NCBI GenBank assembly: GCA_036924285.1
Contig: JAYKYS010000143.1
Location: 1-64,000 of the forward strand
Reading direction: 5' to 3'
DNA length: 64,000 nucleotides
DNA from: Asterella californica
Lineage: Eukaryota; Streptophyta; Marchantiopsida; Marchantiales; Aytoniaceae
Below, piece after piece: positions 24,870 to 36,547 of the stretch. Made by a program: the position numbers and the translations under genes. How positions within the stretch are numbered: the first letter of the stretch is position 1; the number at the start of each line of letters is the position of its first letter. A model generated the notes under the pieces. It was not told where the DNA came from. It ran no database searches and saw only the letters and a program-made list of their open reading frames with translations.

Positions 24870-27800
24870 TTATTGCAGAGACAGCTGACTTGGTGCTGCA
24901 CTGTGTTGCTGCTGCAAGAGGCCCTGCTGCTGCTGCTCTATGTCCAAGGAAGGCTCACTCTTGATGGAGTCAGAGCAGCCTGACAAACCCAGCTTGCGCT
25001 TCTTCAAGTCCTTTGGTTTGCGATTGTTGAAGAAGTTGTGCAGCCGCTCCTGTGATTGTGCCAACCACTTTGCCACCAATGCTGGTCGAACAAAGAGCAG
25101 GATATCTCAATGCACACGTATGGCCAAACCCCAGCAAAACAGCCGCGACATTTGACAGAGCAAAGGGCCAAACAGAAGCTGTGCAGATGCATGGCATTAT
25201 GTTGAAGTACAGCAGCTGGCGCATACTGGGGGACATTCAAGGAATGTTGTCTTTCAACAAGTTGGCAGGTGATTGCTGCTGCAAGAGAGGAAACAGCTTG
25301 ACTTGCATGCGCACAACGTGTAACCCTGAGCATACCTTGCTAATCTCATACTTGCTGCAAAATTGCTCGCGCACTTCTTTTGCTACAGAGAGCAAACTCC
25401 AGTTGGCCTCATCCGCCAGATCTGTGAGAGCCGACAGCTGCTCATCAGAGAAGCGCTTCCTCTTATTGTTCTGGTCGTCAGCCGGCTCAGACCTGCAAGC
25501 ATGGTCAATGTTGACGGCACCATATGCTATTGTCTGAGCTTGAGCTTGCTGTGACTACAGTGCAGTTCTGTTTGTTCACACAGTGTTGCTGTGGCACCAT
25601 CATGGAGCAGATCACAATGAATTGATGAAGGAAGGCCACGAACTGACTGATGACGAGAAGGCATACCCTCTGTTGTAGGAAGTATACTTTGCACTAGACC
25701 CTCGGCACATCTCTGCAGGATACTTCTCAGCGTTCATCTGAATCTTTCGATGCCTTGCAACAGCACTGTTTCATTTCAAAACAGACGCTGCTGTAATGTC
25801 TGATGGTGGAAACTAGAGCAATGGTGAGGGCATGCCAGGTTGGCTTCCCCACAGCCCGACAAACAGTACATTCGTTCTACAATGGGATGGAGGATAAATG
25901 GAGGATGGATGGAGGATGGACGGCATTATGAAAATGCCCCACGAAACAAACAGTTGCCTTATGCTACAGTGTTCTTGTTTCATCAGTGGGATGATCAGCA
26001 GGAGCATGATCGAGCGCCCTTTCCGACATTCCCTGTGCTCACGGACATTGTAGCAAGTGCAAGAAGCTTACACTGCATTCGCCAGATCAATTCCACAGAC
26101 GTCAGCCAGGCGTATCAGGTATAGCAGCACCTGCAAGCACATCAATGGTATGGCGCATGTCACCCACACTCTTGCTGATGGCACTACTGTTTTGAGTATC
26201 TACAACAAGGTGGCATCTCAATGCCATTCCAGCAGCAACCAGAGGGAGCAGACCCAAGCTCTGTTGCAGTATGTCACAACCGCGTTTGTTGCAAGACCAA
26301 CAAAAAGCAGAGCCGGGACACAACACTGCGCATTACAGCAGCTTCCAGCAGCGCAGTGCACAGCCTGAAAGCAACAAGTATCTTCCACAACAGGATGCCC
26401 TGCCAAAATAGATGGCAGCCAAAGGACTCACATCTGACATTTCCTCCCCCACATGTCGCTTGTCCTCACTTGAGAAGCCGACCAGCCCATTGGCAACTGC
26501 ATCTCCCCTCCACTGGAAAATCTCTGACAGCTCAGCCTACTTCACCTACCTGCAATGCAACCCATGAATTGTTACAAGGACTGACGGACTAAAGTCACTT
26601 CTGAGCCCATCATGTGCATAGTACATTGAGTTGACAGGTAGTCTACCATTAGCTATATTGACTGTCAGCAGCTGCAGACTTGTATCAGCAGTAACTCACA
26701 TCTTTGTCATGAAACAGATGCAACACAGCACATTGGCCCAACCGTTAAAAGGCAAGTAACACAAAAAATGCCCAGCGCGCTGTCAGCCAAGCGGGCTGCA
26801 TAACATAGGTAACAAGCCAGGGGAGCTGCACATTGACGTGTGATTGCATTTCTGTTTGCATGACAGGTGACATGGGAGACAGATGCTAGCAGAAAGCCAC
26901 CCCATGCTCACCAGTGCCAGCACAGATTCCGAGGCGAATGGAACATCTCCCATTCCCGCTCAATCGCAAACTTTTCAGTGCGGCACGCAGCTCCTCCAAC
27001 GTGGCGTGGCTGAAAGAGTGTTGCATGCGCAGGGCAGGTGCTGACTGATGCAGGGAGTTTGCAGCAGGGCTGCTCGGCAGCACTGCAGCTGCTGCTGTCA
27101 TTTGCACCTCTTTATGCGCAGCTGGATGCTGTCGAGATGGGCCTGCACAACACAGGGCAATGAACATGGACATCTGCAGGACATGCCTTGCGCAAGCAGA
27201 CTTGTCGTGATGCAGAATTATAAGGGTGTGTAAGACTGATTGCACAGGCCAAACGTTTGACACTACATTGAACGATTGGCCTGCTGCGCCAATTGTGCTG
27301 ATTGCCCTACACCAGGCTAGATCTAGCAAAGGGTCTTGACCATGACCTCAACTTTGCAGAGAAGTGCACTTATGTAAACTGAGAGTGGCAGTAGTCCGTA
27401 CCAGAAGGTGAGTTGTCTGAGGCTTCCCTGTCTGGAAGTTCATGCTGCAACGTCTGTAGCCTTCTATGAGATCCAGCAGCAGTGGCATGAAGCTGCTGCG
27501 GCTGATGCTGGTGCTGTTCATGATCCTGCTGCTGATGCTGTTGAGTCAGGCTCAGAACTGACTTGGGCTGTCCATGAGCTCTGAGTGCATGTAGCAAGCT
27601 GTTGGGGTTTGTGTCATACAGGCCTGTCTGTGGACTTAAGCGCTGTGGTAAGGACACGCTGCGCTGATGCAAGGCTTGCTGACCTAGAGCCTGCTGGCCA
27701 AGGGCATGCAAAAGACTGTTGGGAGAAGCTTCAAGGGATTGGTTCAGCTGTGGAAATTGACTACTGAGTGTGTGAAAGTTGTCTGCAGCCCACAGAATGT

Positions 27801-28326
27801 TATGTGTTACCTAAACATGTGGTTTCTGTAGGCATGCTCGCAGGTCCATGTTCAAAGCGCAAGAGGCTGCACCAATGGTGCTCCAAACCTCATTGCTTCA
27901 AACTCACCGGCAAACAGTGCAGCACCACCATCAAAAGAATCGAGGTGATCCCGTGGAATGGATTTGTAACACCTACAGTCGCACTCATTTCTCTGCGCAA
28001 GAGGCTGAAAGGCCACAAAATGCATGCAGTTCTGGAGGGTTTCTGCAGGGACTGCCACAACAAGGTGGCAATAAACAGCCACTGTTTTGACAAGCAAGGA
28101 GCACTTGGTAGCCAGTTGTATTGTGAGCAGGGGTCACGTAAGTGCTGGAGACGGAAGGTAAGGCTAAAATACCCCGAGCGTCAGGATGGTCCGTCGAAAG
28201 CAAATGATCCTCTCGGTCGCTCATTGACAAACTCCAGGAGACCGAAGAGTGGTTCAGATTCTCCACAGGGGCTTGTGGCGCCGTTGACGATGGTGATTGA
28301 ACAGTCTGTAACGGGTCGACGTGCCA
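24870..28326 (-). CDS. Q-rich homeodomain-like protein (putative transcription factor)
   Basis: Probable DNA-binding regulator. Resolved exons: 27972-27873, 27747-27402, 27142-26912, 25492-25336, 25081-24870; at least one exon between 26912 and 25492 and the 5' exon are unresolved. Near the C-terminus, KRKRFSDEQLSALTDLA followed by a Trp and then VAKWLAQSQERLHNFFNN plus RKPKDLKKRK has the spacing of an atypical homeodomain (first helix, Trp, recognition helix with NNRK), nearest in style to plant ZF-HD homeodomains, though no zinc finger was found. The 27747-27402 exon contains a duplicated NSLLHAL unit and long Gln/His runs. The junction 25336/25081 is out by one base, as in several neighbours. 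A likely start is the ATG at 28326, which opens a plausible frame that is interrupted near 28183. Confidence 0.6.
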
Positions 28327-28519
28327 TTCCAAATAAAGAAGCACGGCTCAAAAAAAGTCAGTAAGCAGGAACCACTGGCCGTATGTGCAAGACACTGCTA
28401 AATAGCTCGCTCGAAGAAGCGGAAAGTTACACCGATCGGAGCTTGTCAAGCTAGAGTTTCAACGAGAAGGCTTGGGCTGCGCACGACAGACAGATCATAG
28501 GTACGTATACTTGCATCAG

Positions 28520-31500
28520 GCGCGCGCTTTTGCGACGAACGGCGCTTCAATGCAGCATGAGTATGACAGCCTTCTCAGTCCTAGTTTCGACCAAATTGAA
28601 CTGAGCTGGCACAAGACGAAGCACCGTTCACAAAAGGCGGCCACAGCTGCTCAGCACCAAAGAAGAGAGCTATCTGTCCAATATAATTTTCTTTTGGGCA
28701 TTGCAAAGCTTGCTATGCGTCATATTGCTGATCCTTTTTATGCACGACTGACAGATTGCATTGCGTTGCTTGCTGCGGAGCCTGCCTATAACCCCTGCCT
28801 ATGACCCCAAGATATTTGCAGATTTTGCCATGCTACCAGACAGCTTGACTTACTGTTTGTGCAGGGTTTCTTGCCAATGAGAACACAGCTGTCTCTGAAT
28901 AACGATCTGCAATGCATGACCTTTAGCCGTGAACTCATGCATGACATTAAGCCATGAAGATGTGCACACTGCAATTGTTGTGTTCAGCAGAACTGAGCAG
29001 GCCTTGAAACGAGAAGCCTGCCTTTCTAGGGTCCCCTGGTGATGAAGATCACATGCTGCGCCGTGCTGCAACTGTCACACAACAGACGCTGCACGCCTTT
29101 GATCTTGATGCAAATCCGCCAGTGTGCAAGGTCTTCTCCCATCTGCCCTCGACGTACAAAGTCAAGGTGGACATTGCTGGCCAGCGCAAAACCATTTCTG
29201 TGAAGATGGCAGCCATGGTCACTTGTGCTGGGAAAGGATCCTTGCCCAAAACAACACTTTCCTCTCGACTGTATGCAAGAAGCAGCATAGCTGTGATGCT
29301 CAGAGAAGGCGGGTCGCTGCACATATTCAGCCAGCATCCTGACATACTATACTATACTAGTAGCAACTGCCCCCTGGACTGCATCCATCGTCTGATGCAG
29401 ACAGGCTTCCCCTCACATTTGGGACTGCTCAGTATGTGCAAGATCAAGTGCCAGGCAAGAAGAGGAAGCCCACTTGTAGGCCTAGAGTTTGCCTCCGCAG
29501 CCTGCTAAGCGGGGCCGAGCCCTCACCAAGCAGACTGGTAAGCTGTATATCCACACCCGTGAGTGAAAGCTATCTCTGTGAGTCTTTGTATCGGCCAGGA
29601 ATGTGTGGCCACCAGCTGTAATGCGCGCAAATTTGTTTCAGCAATGCCTGATGGATGTACTGACACAACACTTCCACTATGACTGGTCATGTCATTGGTG
29701 CACTCAGCTGGGTAATGTCATTGGCGCATTCCAGCTGTGCTGATGCAGCATCAAAACAAGTTTGTGCATTGCAGGTGCAGCAACGACTAGGAAGCAGTCC
29801 TACAAGATTCGCTCACCTGAACAGCAAGCTCTCCTAGACCACGTGCTGAGAACTGTGCTTACCACTGATTACTCAGTAACCCAGCAGCAGCATGGCAGGA
29901 ATGGATACAGGCGCCAGCAGCAGCAGATGGCCCCCATCAGATCCAAGAAGCCAGATTGCAGTTTCTATCTTGAATAAGCTTGAGGCACGCCACTACTCAG
30001 TGCTGCCAGTTCATGCACAAGCATAAGGCCTTTACAGCAGATGCCTGGCTAGTCATAAAGACTACTGTGGCCAGATTGGCGCATGATACTCTCCGTTGCT
30101 GGCTTGACTGGGGGCGAGAGGCTCACAGCTGCAGGTACTAAAACGTCTCGGCTGCGTCTTGTCACATGATGCGGCATGATGGCTCTTACCTGGCCAAGCT
30201 CAGTTTGGCAGTGATATGGGCGTGTTGTATGTCAGCACTGGCCACATGCAGCTTGTGTCATTGCTATTGATTGCCATTATGATGGCAGCCACCTTGTGTA
30301 TTGTGTTTGTGCAAGAGAGTTGACAAGTGTTGTTGCATGCAAGGTGCAGACGCAGGAGAGCTGGCTGGGATGTCAGGCTGGGTTTTGGAGGACGATGACA
30401 ACAATAGCCTTCCTGACAGTGAGGCTGATGGTTATGCCTCTGAGGAAGCATGGCGCCGATGAGCATGGTCAGTCTTTCATTCATATCAAAGCATTGTGCT
30501 AGTGATTATCTGGCCATTGTTTGATAATAAGCTGTGTTGTTTCTGGTGTGCTTGAAAGCTTCCAATCATAGTTGGATACAGATGGTGCTTAGTAGCTCCC
30601 CACACATAGCTGTGTTGATATGGTGTACTGCTGATCGGCAGTGTCTTGAGGAGATCTATGCTGACACACATGCCACATGTAACGCCGTGGTGCGTTAGCA
30701 CCTAGTAGTCGGACTTTCTCAACCCAACATCCTTGGTTTAACTGGAAAGACGACTGCCTTTCACGGTCAAGGTCAATGGTTTGATTCTTGCTCACCAGGT
30801 CATTAACATCACATGGCTTGATTGTGACTATTCCCAGGTTGCTTTCCTCACCAAAACAGGTGCTGAGAGTCAACAATAGTCAAAGATTTGCATGCCTTGC
30901 AGAGTATGACGCCGCCTTTGGTGTTGAACTTGGAGACCAGGTGCCACAAAGGGAGTCGCCCGAGGGTTGGAGAGCACCTGCTGCAACACACAAGAAAATC
31001 AAGTCTGTTGAGGCGCAGTTACGTCAAGATGCCAAGCTGGAGGACTTGCGAGACACCCTGAAAGAATGGTGCAGTTGCCTAGAGCTGGATGTTGAGATTT
31101 GCCAGGTAAACTAACAGTGGCCTGTGCTTCATGCAATGTGTTATGTACTTCACTCTGTTATCACATCATTTTGCACTTCCACTGTATGCATGCATACAGA
31201 CTGATAGGACCAGTCTGGACTATGCCTGTCCACAGAACAGAAAAAGGCGGGCACTGACGCTATTGAGAGACGCAGCAACACAGTTGAGGAGCTTGATGAG
31301 GAGCCTGGGGCAAATGTTGAGGAGGAAGCAGAGCAAGTCATTACAGACAAACTGGCAGCGCAGTTCATGCTACCTCGAAGGTAAGGCATGAATTGTGGAC
31401 TTGTGAAACAGTTGCACTCCATGTACACAACCAGCACCTTTGTCAATGTCAGTATGGTAGTATACGCAGAATGCGTATGTGTCACAGTGTGTCTTACAGC

Positions 31501-33650
31501 ACTGTCCATGGTCTTGCTTTGTGTCATTGCCTTTTAGAGACAGACAATTAAAGTTCCTGCGGTGTCACAATAGTCTTCATCCTTCCAGGTCCCTGCGCTT
31601 TGTGAGCGCACGAGAGAAGACTAGTACAAGCGCCCCAGATGCCTCTGCAGAGGCAGAGGTGCAGCTCTCAGAAGAGCAGATCCAGTCTTGCGGCCAGCAG
31701 TTTGGAATAGAGATGGAAACTGAAGGGGACTATGTGGCCATGCAAAAGATTATGCTCCGTGACACTTACAGAGACGGGTCAATGCATGTGGGCACTTGCA
31801 AATCATGCAAAATGCTCTGGCAAAAGGCATCTATGAGGATTGTGTGAATGGCCTGTGGAAACAAGCAATTGTGCGCAGGTAATCAAGAGTATGGTTTTGG
31901 TTTGACTTTGCAGTGATGATTTTGCCGCTTATGAGCCTTGCTTGCACTTGTTGATGCATGCAAGAGCTCTTGTCATGGCACCGTGTTGCAAGTCACAAGC
32001 CAGACATTTTGTGAAATAACGCAAATGACCCTCCACTTACATCAATTTTGCAGGACGGAGAAGCAGAAGCAGCGAATAACAGGTTTCTTGAAGAAGATTG
32101 TCCTGAGTGACAGCACTTACCGGCATCTCAACCTTCTGACAACAGGGGATCTGCGCAAAATGGCATTGGGTATCCTCAAGGTTAGCATGCAAATATCACA
32201 CAAGTGAGGCTGCCAACACTGCTGAGGCTCTCCCTAACAGATTCAATGCATTCACAAGGATGTGACTTCTGTGTGCAGGTGGGCGCTCGCACAAGATGCC
32301 TGCCTTGCAAATTCGGGGTGGGAGCATGTACTACTATACTGTTGGCATGTGGACCAGAGCAGAGAACCCCCGCAACAGGACCTACGCTGATATGTTCCCA
32401 TTTGCTTACCCACCCTCTGGGCGCCAAGGTCATTTTGATCAGCTGTGGCTACAGCCAGTGACATGGCGCTGTGATGTATGATTGATGTGCTTTCCTGCCT
32501 GCCATTGCGGCTGCATACATGTGTTGAAGCTGTTTGTGATTCAGAGCCAGCAGGGATACCATATAGACCATCTGCTTCAGCAAGGATACTAGGCAAAACC
32601 ACGTCCCCAACTGGTCATTGGGAGGTGCAGACATCTGCACATAACAAGGATTGGCTATCAGCCATTGTTTTGGCTGGCACTGTGGTTTGTGGTCAAGTAT
32701 GAGGCTCCAGGAGGCAAGTGCTTTGTATCATGATTTGTTTTGCAGACATTGCAATCACTTCATGCAATGCCTGTGCTCCCTGGTGCAGCGTAGTCTATTG
32801 CTTGGCACAATTGCTGCAGAGGTTGGAGTCAAGGAGATGCATCAGTGCCTGGCAGTCAGCAACAATGCCCACAAGCTTGCACATCAATTTGTAAATTTGG
32901 ATCTTGTGGCAGGACGTCATGGTCTGCAACGTGTCTATTGTAATGCCAACACTCCCTACAAAGGGGTGTCCGCAGCAACCAATGGGCTGCAGACCCAGAA
33001 AGCACGCGTGCATGCTAATTGGACAGCGTTCAAGAACACCTACGAACTGAGGACCCTCATTCCCAACTCTTTGGTTGCTAGATGTGGCACCAACCTGAAG
33101 TGGGTTGGAGAAAGCTGGCTGGTTTGCTGAGCTGAGCATATTTGACAGGCACTACAAGAAGGTGTTGCTGCAACGCCAAGATGCTGTTCACTGTGTCCCA
33201 CACCATAAACCATTGATTGACTGTTCACTTCGTTGCACAAGCTGCGCTGGACGAATAAAACTTTGTATGCTGCATGTGCAGGGTGTATTGCCTCCTCTGA
33301 TAACCTGACATGCTTGTTACGGACATGCATATCAAGGATCCTCATGTTTGTTGATATCTGCTTAGGTGCATCATCCAGACTTGATAGCTCAAGCTGCTGG
33401 ATACATTGACAGAGACGACTATGTCAATCCACTTGGGCTGGACCCAGATCACACAGACAAGTTCCGGGAGATGAGCAACTCATTTGTGCGCCGGTTGCCG
33501 ACCCAGGTGGAACAGCTGCGTGAGGTCTGTCCAATTAACATGCCTGAGATGCTCATGATGATCGCAGCATGCTGTTTCAGGTTGCCGACTTATAACGACT
33601 GCACTGGTCATGGCCAAAATTGCCACTGTACCGAATTGTTGTTGAATTGA
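28520..33650 (+). CDS. Unidentified multi-exon gene(s), coding-looking exons
   Basis: I do not recognise the product and cannot say whether this is one gene or two. Coding-looking blocks on the plus strand: an ATG at 28550 opening a basic, Gln-rich frame to about 28678; 29010-29220 (contains VTQQTLHAFDLDANPP); 29431-29540 (Lys/Arg-rich, followed by a good donor GTAAGC); 29775-29975 (contains SPEQQALLDHVLRTVLTTDY); 30895-31109 (KSVEAQLRQDAKLEDLRD, a helical stretch ending at a GTAAAC donor); 31236-31380 (acidic); 31589-31780; 32054-32180 (QRITGFLKKIVLSDSTYRHL); 32900-33100; 33366-33650. Moderate-quality GT-AG signals separate them. It could be a large host gene or a decayed domesticated transposon; adjacency to transposon fragments at 33.8 kb makes the second worth testing. 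Confidence 0.35.
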
Positions 33651-33840
33651 TGTAACGACAATACTGTGTATTTGTTGTTATATGGATTGTTGGCTATAAC
33701 TCCCAGGGAATTTAGTCATTTGACATGCGAGACGGTTCAAATGGCTATTGTAACAGTACACAACACACACAGATATAGAAACAAGTCAAGCTAGTCCAGC
33801 ACAGCTACTCAAGCGATACATGCAACAAGACCACAGCTTT

Positions 33841-34068
33841 TTAGGAAGCTATGCTGGGAAAATATGATGTGATGTTTTGCTGCTGCCTCTGGTTGATTCT
33901 AGTGACAATTATCTTGGCAGCTTTGTCAAGGACCCTCTGGAAATAGACTTCATCCTGAGCTGTGAACTCAGAGTTGTCAGCCAGAAATGCTGCACACATT
34001 TCAAGTGCTGCCACATCCTCCAGTGAGTAGCCCAACTCAGCAATGATTTTTATGGGACAATTATCCAA
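33841..34068 (-). mobile_element. Possible pogo/Tigger-like transposase tail with PCNA-binding-like box
   Basis: A 75-codon frame that follows directly after the decayed gypsy segment. It has an acidic helical stretch ending QQQNITSYFPSIAS and a stop. Q-x-x-I-x-x-Y-F is the PCNA-interacting (PIP) box pattern, and CENP-B/pogo/Tigger-type transposases often end in acidic helices followed by such a box. The catalytic DDE part is absent, so this is an inference from a short stretch. Confidence 0.3.
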
Positions 34069-34089
34069 GCTACATCAATCCTTTCAGTG

Positions 34090-34900
34090 TCTGCTGCACC
34101 AGACTCCCCATGAGGGCGTCTACGGTAGATGGCTCTATCAGGCCTCGCTCCAGCAAATCAGTTACTTGTGCTTTGACCTGTGTTAGTTCAGCAAGAGCTA
34201 AGCGATACATCTGCTACCACAGTGGTGCATGTTGAGCGTCAGGTATCACATATAAAACATGCTCAATACTCCTGTCGGGAGGTAACCCAGTTGGGGTTTC
34301 AAATATGTCTGCATATTTATGTCGCAATGACGCAATAGAATCAGATAGCTTGGAATCAGTTACATCAGATTGATTGCCAGTTGTAGCATCACCGTCAGCT
34401 TGTAAAAAGTTCACCATAACCAGATAAGAATCAGCCCCATTACGCATACGTATACACCTATGAGCTTGAGCATAGCGAAAGAATAGGTCGAAATTCGTCT
34501 GCTATCATGAATCTCATCACACAAATCTGAACAATCAGACTCAGCTGCAGTTGTGGCAGCTTTCAGCTTGTACTACTTACCGTTTCTAGTTAGCAAAGCA
34601 GCATGACGAGAAAAATCTAACACAGCTTTATTGCCAATCAGGAAGCTGTTCCCAAAATGACATCAAAATTCTGACAAAGGTCAGTCACAAAACAAGGCAC
34701 AAGAGCAACAAACTGCTGCAGCTTGATTTTCAGGTTCAACTTGACCTTGCCTATGATGGAAGCTTCGCTATTGTCAGCTAGCCGTAGTTTGGCATCTGCT
34801 GGCTTGAATGACTGATGCCCAGTGTCCAGTAATAGTTGTAGCTTCAAGCGTTGTTGACAACCAGGTTCCGAAACCACTGTAGCAAATTGGAAGTCATTCC
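34090..34900 (-). mobile_element. Decayed Ty3/gypsy retrotransposon pol fragment
   Basis: Minus-strand remains of a gypsy-type pol. 34877-34638 reads as an aspartic-protease-like segment (LLLDTGHQS ... DVILG), and the next segment in another frame resembles the region after the protease. 34447-34130 matches the start of reverse transcriptase: SLRHKYADIFETPTGLPPDR, then, after an in-frame TAG, YRLALAEL and VTDLLERGLIEPS. Several stops and frame changes, and nothing of the catalytic RT core, RNase H or integrase. No convincing long terminal repeats were found, so it is a dead truncated copy. Confidence 0.75.
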
Positions 34901-35854
34901 CTGAAAGGGCGGTGTTGAGATAACACCTCAGGTACAGGTACCCAGTTATAAGATGTCATATATTTTTCTAGATAGCTTCAGATAGGAAGCAATAAGGTGT
35001 GCAGTACAGATCGCAAGAACTCGCAAGAACAGAAGAGCTAAGATAATCCAAGCGCGTATAAGATGAGTCATGACCGTTCAACTTCCAGATGAGTAAGGAT
35101 GTAGATGAGTAAGGTAACAGTTGCACTTGAGGTGTAACGGCATCACGGCGTTACATTTTCCAGCTGCAAGCATGGTGAAGCGCTAGGGAGCTGAACTTGC
35201 TTGCAATGCAAGCAAGCCTGCAAACGTGGGCTGCAGCAGTGCAGCGCCATGTCACTACCAAAGCATACAGCCAAGCGTGAGATGGAGATTGGATGCAGGG
35301 TCTGTGATTTGCATGTCCATTGCACAGGTGCACATCAAGCCAGGCATAGCTGTGTGTGCCTGCCGGCGCAAACCAGGCCCTTCACTGATCAGCACGTTTG
35401 TTGACAGAGCTGCTAGGAATGGCAGAGTGCACATGTCACAACGGCCTGCAGCTGCACATGTCGCTCAGTGTCAATATGCCCACTCTGCCACATGTCCAGG
35501 TGATCTACACACTGTGTAGATGCCCATGCAGCATCAACATGCAGATGCTCGGTGTGCAATGTCGATGTCATGTTTGCTGTGCCAACTCATCTGTGCTTGC
35601 ACGCTGCCATGCAGGGCACATGCAGCAACATCATGGACAAGCCTGTTGGATGCTGTTGGGAGGTGTGAGAATGTTGGATGTGGGTCTAAGCACGTGTGCA
35701 CTGAGTGTAGGTGCCCCTGCAGCAACTTGCCATGGCAGCTTAGGCAGCGCCCATACTTTGGCAAGTAGTCAGCCCACTGTGCACTACAAGTGTATAGATG
35801 CAGCAAGAAAGCATGGGAGAGGACCCAGGTGTTGAGCAGCGCTCACATGTTGGT

Positions 35855-35885
<31 letters not shown>

Positions 35886-36052
35886 CACTCTATTGTGCAT
35901 TGCATGTGTAGTTGCAACAGTGTGCAAGCATGGAGAAAGACACAAAATACTACAGCACTCAAGGTTCCCGGGCGATCACTCAGCCGAGTACTAGTTGAGC
36001 CCAATCCAGTTTGACTTTCCTGATCGGACCACAAGGGGTATCTTTGTCATTC
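34901..36052. other. Non-coding stretch with low-complexity repeats
   Basis: No supported gene. Contains a duplicated CGCAAGAACT unit near 35010-35030 and a GCAG microsatellite (listed separately). 35.4-35.8 kb is rich in CATG and TGCA words without coding signal. Confidence 0.5.
35853..35887 (+). repeat. (GCAG)n microsatellite
   Basis: About eight perfect GCAG/GGCA units in tandem. Confidence 0.9.
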
Positions 36053-36547
36053 TCAGTGCTGTCTCGGCGTCATCTCAGTGACACTAGGTTGGACCGTAAA
36101 CCATCCGGTAAAACCGTCACCAGACCATATCCAGAAATTTGGGGCAAATTTGCTCCGTGCCTCCGAAATCAACTCGCGTGACAGATACCTCTTCCTGCGT
36201 AGGTCCCAATACACAAGCGCATTGTTGCATTTAGCGCTGTCAGATGATGGTATGGCCCTAGCCTGTACCACTGAGCGTAGCAACGTACGATATGCATCAG
36301 TCCTTGCAGGTACAAGGACATAGTCTTGGGGCAAACGCCGGAGCCTGAGCACAGGAGTCAGCTTCAAGACTTGGCCATCTCGTTGAGCAGTAACGTTCAA
36401 AACCTGCTGGGACAGAAGTGCAAAGAGGAGCCTCTCAGCACTCCTTCGAATGTGGCTCCGACTTTTCTAAAAGCAAAGGTCGACTCACCAGGCACAGAGG
36501 TCACTCACGGTCCTAAGTGGCAGCAAGAAGCTCAATTGATCATTCAT
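36053..36547 (-). CDS. Possible small two-exon gene, function unknown
   Basis: Exon 36547-36509 (13 codons from an ATG, ending at a GTGAGT donor) joins in phase with 36403-36053, which starts after a CAGCAG acceptor and runs to a stop, giving about 129 residues. The second exon is basic and protein-like (VPARTDAYRTLLRSVVQARA; ALVYWDLRRKRYLSREL) and CpG-rich. Not recognised. The opposite strand is also open here, so this remains tentative; a transposon-derived frame is possible. Confidence 0.35.

Noticed and set aside
27768..28364. 198-codon plus-strand open frame
   Set aside because: It overlaps, on the other strand, phase-consistent exons of the homeodomain-like gene and has no recognisable domain.
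33651..35155. TGTAAC ... GTTACA as termini of one retroelement
   Set aside because: The match is only six bases, the flanks show no target duplication, and no internal long terminal repeats were found.
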